A DNA stretch of 64,000 nt from positions 2,108,001 through 2,172,000 of the forward strand of contig NZ_CP123967.1 in assembly GCF_029917005.1 (NCBI RefSeq). Direction: 5' to 3'. Under the pieces are notes generated by a model. The model did not search any database. It was not told the origin of the DNA and saw nothing but the letters and a program-made list of their open reading frames with translations. Source of the stretch: Tessaracoccus lacteus. Lineage in GTDB: Bacteria > Actinomycetota > Actinomycetes > Propionibacteriales > Propionibacteriaceae. This document shows, piece after piece, positions 61,301 to 64,000 of the stretch (position 1 is the first letter of the stretch; each line of letters opens with the position of its first letter). The position numbers and the translations under genes were made by a program.

Positions 61301-63085
61301 TCAGTCCCCGATGGGCGCCCAGCTAGGGCCGGTCTGGCCGAGCTTCTCGTCGAGCTTGGCGAACAGCGGCGTCGGCTTGGCCAGCGGCGTCGAGGCGACG
61401 ACCGGGCGCGACTCCCAGACGGCCTGCTGCGAGGCGTAGTCGCCCTGCAGCGTCGGGTAGGTCCACTCGCCGTCGGTGACCTCGACGATGTCGGGCTGCG
61501 CGGCCCAGACCCCCTCGCCGCCGAGCGCCTCGAACACCTTCTGCGCCGAGTGCGGCAGGTACGGCGTCAGCAGCGTGTTGCAGTCGCTGACGACCTGCAG
61601 CGTGACGTGCAGGACGGTGTCGCGGCGGGCCGGGTCGTCCTTGAGCTTCCATGGCTCCATGTCGGAGACGTACTTGTTCGCCAGACCGACGATGCGCATG
61701 GCCTCGGTGATGCCCGCCTTGAAGCGGCGGGCGGCGATGTGCTCGCCGACGGTCTGGAAGGCGCCACGCGACTCGGCCAGGAGCGCCTCATCCTCGGCGG
61801 TGAGCTCCCCAGCGGTGGGGATGGATCCGACGTTCTTGTGCGCCATCGAGATCGACCGGTTGACCAGGTTGCCCCACTCGTTGGCGAGCTCGAAGTTCGT
61901 GCGGCGCACGAACTCCTCCCACGTGAAGTCGGTGTCCTGGTTCTCGGGGCCGGCCACCGCGATGTAGTAGCGCAGCGCGTCGGCGCCGAACTCCTCGAGG
62001 AACTGGCCGACGAAGATGGAGGCGCCGCGGGAGCTGGAGACCTTCGACCCCTTCATGGTCATGAACTCGGAGCTGACGACCTCGGTCGGCAGCTGCAGGT
62101 CGCCCAGCGCCGGGTGGATGGTGCCGCCCTCGGTGCCGCGCCCGTCGGCCCCGAGCAGGATGCCGGGCCAGATGACGGAGTGGAAGACGATGTTGTCCTT
62201 GCCCATGAAGTAGTAGGACAGGGCCTCGGGGTTGTTCCACCAGGTGCGCCACGCCTCGGGGTCGCCCTGGCGCTTCGCCCACTCGACCGACGCGCTCAGG
62301 TAGCCGATGACGGCGTCGAACCAGACGTAGATGCGCTTCATGGGGGCGTCGCGCCAGCCGTCGAGCGGGACGGGCACGCCCCAGTCGAGGTCGCGGGTGA
62401 TGGCGCGCTCGTGGATCTCCCCCAGGAGGTTGTGCGAGAACTTCAGCACGTTGGGGCGCCAGTCCTCGCGGGAGTCCAGCCACTCGGCAAGCGCCGGGGC
62501 GAGCTTCGGGAGGTCGAGGAACAGGTGCTCGGTCTCGATGAAGTCTGGAGTCTCGCCGTTGATCTTCGACTTCGGGTTGATCAGGTCTGCGGGGTCGAGC
62601 TGGTTGCCGCAGCTGTCGCACTGGTCGCCGCGTGCGTTGTCGTAGCCGCAGATCGGGCAGGTGCCCTCGATGAAACGGTCGGGCAGCGTGCGGCCCGTCG
62701 ACGGGGAGATGGCCCCCATCTGCGTCTTCGCGACGATGTAGCCGTTGTCGTAGAGGGCGGTGAAGACCTCCTGCACCACGGCGTAGTGGTTCGGGGTCGT
62801 CGTGCGCGTGTAGAGGTCGTAGCTGAGCCCGAGCCCCTTCAGGTCGGAGACGATCTGCGCGTGGTATTTGTCCGCGGTCTGGCGCGGGGTCAGGCCCTCC
62901 GCGTCGGCCTTCACCTGGATGGCGGTGCCGTGCTCGTCGGAGCCGGAGACCATGAGCACGTCGTGACCGGCCATGCGCATGTACCGGGAGAAGACGTCCG
63001 AGGGGACTCCGAATCCGGACACGTGACCGATGTGGCGGGGACCGTTGGCATAGGGCCAGGCGACCGCGGCAAGAACATGACTCAT
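61301..63085 (-). CDS. metG: Methionyl-tRNA synthetase
   Basis: 594 aa, class Ia. [20 protein letters not shown] carries the HIGH-type motif; the KMSKS site reads [11 protein letters not shown] zinc knuckle [18 protein letters not shown] lies in the connective peptide. There is no C-terminal EMAP/Trbp111 domain. The ATG at 63085 is set by TAGGAT (63093-63098), which ends 7 nt upstream; an ATG at 63094 would overlap the -10 box. It charges tRNA-Met for initiation and elongation. Confidence 0.96.
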   Translation of the reverse strand: MSHVLAAVAWPYANGPRHIGHVSGFGVPSDVFSRYMRMAGHDVLMVSGSDEHGTAIQVKADAEGLTPRQTADKYHAQIVSDLKGLGLSYDLYTRTTTPNHYAVVQEVFTALYDNGYIVAKTQMGAISPSTGRTLPDRFIEGTCPICGYDNARGDQCDSCGNQLDPADLINPKSKINGETPDFIETEHLFLDLPKLAPALAEWLDSREDWRPNVLKFSHNLLGEIHERAITRDLDWGVPVPLDGWRDAPMKRIYVWFDAVIGYLSASVEWAKRQGDPEAWRTWWNNPEALSYYFMGKDNIVFHSVIWPGILLGADGRGTEGGTIHPALGDLQLPTEVVSSEFMTMKGSKVSSSRGASIFVGQFLEEFGADALRYYIAVAGPENQDTDFTWEEFVRRTNFELANEWGNLVNRSISMAHKNVGSIPTAGELTAEDEALLAESRGAFQTVGEHIAARRFKAGITEAMRIVGLANKYVSDMEPWKLKDDPARRDTVLHVTLQVVSDCNTLLTPYLPHSAQKVFEALGGEGVWAAQPDIVEVTDGEWTYPTLQGDYASQQAVWESRPVVASTPLAKPTPLFAKLDEKLGQTGPSWAPIGD

Positions 63086-63092
63086 GCGCGTC

Positions 63093-63098
63093 ATCCTA
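63093..63098 (-). promoter_or_regulatory. Leaderless -10 box of metG
   Basis: TAGGAT on the minus strand, 7 nt before the ATG at 63085. It excludes the upstream in-frame ATG as start. Confidence 0.62.
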
Positions 63099-63151
63099 TC
63101 GGTCCCGCGTCGGCCTCCGATCCTCTCCCTCCCCGCGCGGAGGGCGCGTAA

Positions 63152-63178
63152 CGGCTACGCGCTGAGTGCCTCGCCGGG
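63152..63178 (+). repeat. 27-bp direct repeat, copy 1
   Basis: Identical to 63637-63663. It holds the stop region of a DUF222/HNH gene tail on the minus strand. Confidence 0.9.
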
Positions 63179-63240
63179 TCAGTCGCGCCTAGATGCCGCA
63201 CCAGTAGCCCAGCGGCTAATCCACCCGGCGAAGAACAGCT
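63155..63240 (-). pseudogene. Decayed 3' tail of a second DUF222/HNH endonuclease gene
   Basis: On the minus strand this shares the terminal 27 bp with the intact tail at 63637 and, further up, a stretch (around 63205-63235) that aligns with the EWTSPLGYRY codons at about 63785-63815 but lacks one base, breaking the frame. About 100 bp of the intact tail are missing between the two matches. It is most simply a remnant of a paralogue. Confidence 0.5.
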
Positions 63241-63636
63241 CCTGCTGCATCGGGTGGAGGAATGTTGCCCGGGTCCCGCCAAGGCCGCGAACTGCGCCGA
63301 CCACGCGGCCATCAACCGCATCGTCGCCGCCGGGCACCACCGCGGCGCGAAGGTCGGCGAGAACCTCTCGCTGCCTGCCGTAGCCGGCTCAGGCCCCACC
63401 TCGCACCTCTACCTCTACCGCCGCGCCGCGGACCGGCCCCGCAGGTAAGCGTGATGGTCGAGTTCGAGGGCGAAGCCAACCTTGTGCACTCCACCGCTCT
63501 GCCGATCACCGCAGAAGTCCCCGCGCCCGCGAGGGGGAGCTGGTTCCGCACCAAGCCGAGCTGTTGCGCACCAACGCGGTCGACGACACCCGGATGGCTG
63601 GCGCCTTGGCGTCCGTGGCCTCGCCGCGGTGGGGAG
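63241..63636. other. Unassigned segment between two HNH gene tails
   Basis: 396 bp without a gene I can support. On the plus strand a GTG-started frame (63254-63448, 64 codons) reads with a protein-like run, including DHAAINRIVAAGHHRGAKVG and SHLYLYRR, and a second frame from ATG 63454 continues for about 27 codons before it seems to shift near 63530. These may be fragments of a lost gene. I do not recognise them. Confidence 0.3.
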
Positions 63637-63663
63637 CGGCTACGCGCTGAGTGCCTCGCCGGG
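63637..63663 (+). repeat. 27-bp direct repeat, copy 2
   Basis: Identical to 63152-63178; spans the last codons and stop of the HNH gene. Confidence 0.9.
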
Positions 63664-64000
63664 CCCGCCAGCCTCGTCATGCCCGCCAGACTCGCCGGGC
63701 CCGTCCGGCCCGCACGCGGCGCCGGGGCGACCGAGCGGCGTGGTCGGGTTTCCGCAGCCGGACCCGTCGCGGGTCACGCGGTACCGGTAGCCCAGCGGGC
63801 TGGTCCACTCGGCGACGCCAGGCTCCGGCTGCGCCAGGCCCCAGAGCTCGGCGGTCTTGCCTCGGTGAGGCCGCCGGGAGGCGGGCAGCAGGTTGCCGAG
63901 CCGGGTCTGCCCGGTTCCTCCGCAGGCGTCGAAGGAGATGGTGTGGTCGATGTCCAGGTTCCTCGACGAGCGACGGCTGTAGGGAAACATGTCGGTGGGC
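63640..64000 (-). CDS. DUF222/HNH endonuclease domain protein, 3' part only
   Basis: About 120 C-terminal codons; the gene continues beyond position 64000 on the minus strand. The HNH region is visible: RRSSRNLDIDHTISFD supplies the central DH of the nuclease motif, then GQTRLGNLLPASRRPHRGKT with the second His, and AEWTSPLGYRYRVTRDG. This matches the actinobacterial DUF222-HNH (REP13E12-like) family, which is often multicopy and whose natural target is unclear. A Gly/Pro-rich tail ends in GEALSA. Confidence 0.82.
   Translation of the reverse strand, partial: PTDMFPYSRRSSRNLDIDHTISFDACGGTGQTRLGNLLPASRRPHRGKTAELWGLAQPEPGVAEWTSPLGYRYRVTRDGSGCGNPTTPLGRPGAACGPDGPGESGGHDEAGGPGEALSA

Noticed and set aside
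63254-63448. 64-codon plus-strand ORF as a real gene
   Set aside because: No recognised family, GTG start without ribosome site, and surrounding sequence is decayed; left as an unassigned segment.

Overview
The window is high-G+C chromosomal DNA from an actinobacterium. Supporting signs are a WhiB regulator, DivIVA-type coiled-coil proteins, an acyl-CoA carboxylase with a small epsilon subunit, families largely confined to Actinomycetota (DUF3039, DUF3499, DUF5719, DUF2017, TIGR03089), and many start codons that sit directly behind a TANNNT -10 box (leaderless mRNAs). Gene order from about 19 to 58 kb resembles the whiB2-manB-manC-LCP-purEK-birA-accD5-accA3-lpdA-deoD-pmmB stretch of Mycobacterium tuberculosis as I recall it. 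The acyl/propionyl-CoA carboxylase set and the overall gene families point to Propionibacteriales (Tessaracoccus-like); that placement is inference. Coding is dense. I see no tRNA, rRNA, CRISPR array, prophage or intact insertion sequence.

Layout. 0-5 kb: a nitroreductase, then a LacI-controlled sugar ABC importer (lipoprotein, two permeases, LacI) with twin palindromic operators. 5-13.5 kb: a mostly minus-strand housekeeping block (dinB, glycerate kinase, folA, thyA, rdgB, rph, a 39-aa Cys-rich microprotein, murI, DUF2017, clpS), with pncB divergent from clpS. 13.5-19.3 kb: malQ, an RDD membrane protein, a Ser/Thr kinase, an MFS transporter and DUF3039. 19.3-24.6 kb: ahcY, aroQ, an isomerase-like SIS protein, Trm112, manB, DUF3499 and a zincin-like protein. 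24.8-39.5 kb: an envelope polysaccharide region with a 992-aa membrane glycosyltransferase plus DUF5719 partner, WhiB, GDP-mannose pyrophosphorylase, TIGR03089, two paralogous coiled-coil proteins, a second glycosyltransferase, two LytR-CpsA-Psr ligases and a DUF3352 protein. 39.5-49.6 kb: purE-purK, a PH-domain protein, birA divergent from accD-accE-maf, a lipoprotein, MscS, a NUDIX protein and accA. 49.7-63.1 kb: two membrane-anchored proteins, a glycosyltransferase-GtrA fusion, an acyl-CoA synthetase, an LpdA-type flavoprotein, PNP, a second phosphohexomutase, DUF2207, a nucleoside-kinase-like protein and metG. 63.1-64 kb: the 3' end of a DUF222/HNH endonuclease gene running off the window, beside a decayed second tail.

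How the genes fit together. BirA biotinylates the AccA carrier domain, and AccA, AccD and AccE form the carboxylase. The two hexomutases and ManC feed GDP-mannose and sugar phosphates to the envelope glycosyltransferases, and the LCP proteins would attach the finished polymer to peptidoglycan. ThyA-FolA, RdgB, PurE/PurK, PNP and PncB are nucleotide and cofactor metabolism.

The most interesting signals are a fresh 42-bp in-frame tandem duplication in the catalytic domain of dinB; a window-wide leaderless promoter architecture in which, four times, the UAG stop of one gene is the TAG of the next gene's -10 box; a three-copy intergenic repeat including a head-to-head pair; and the paralogous coiled-coil pair inside the envelope locus. 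I did not find a clear new defence or mobile system.
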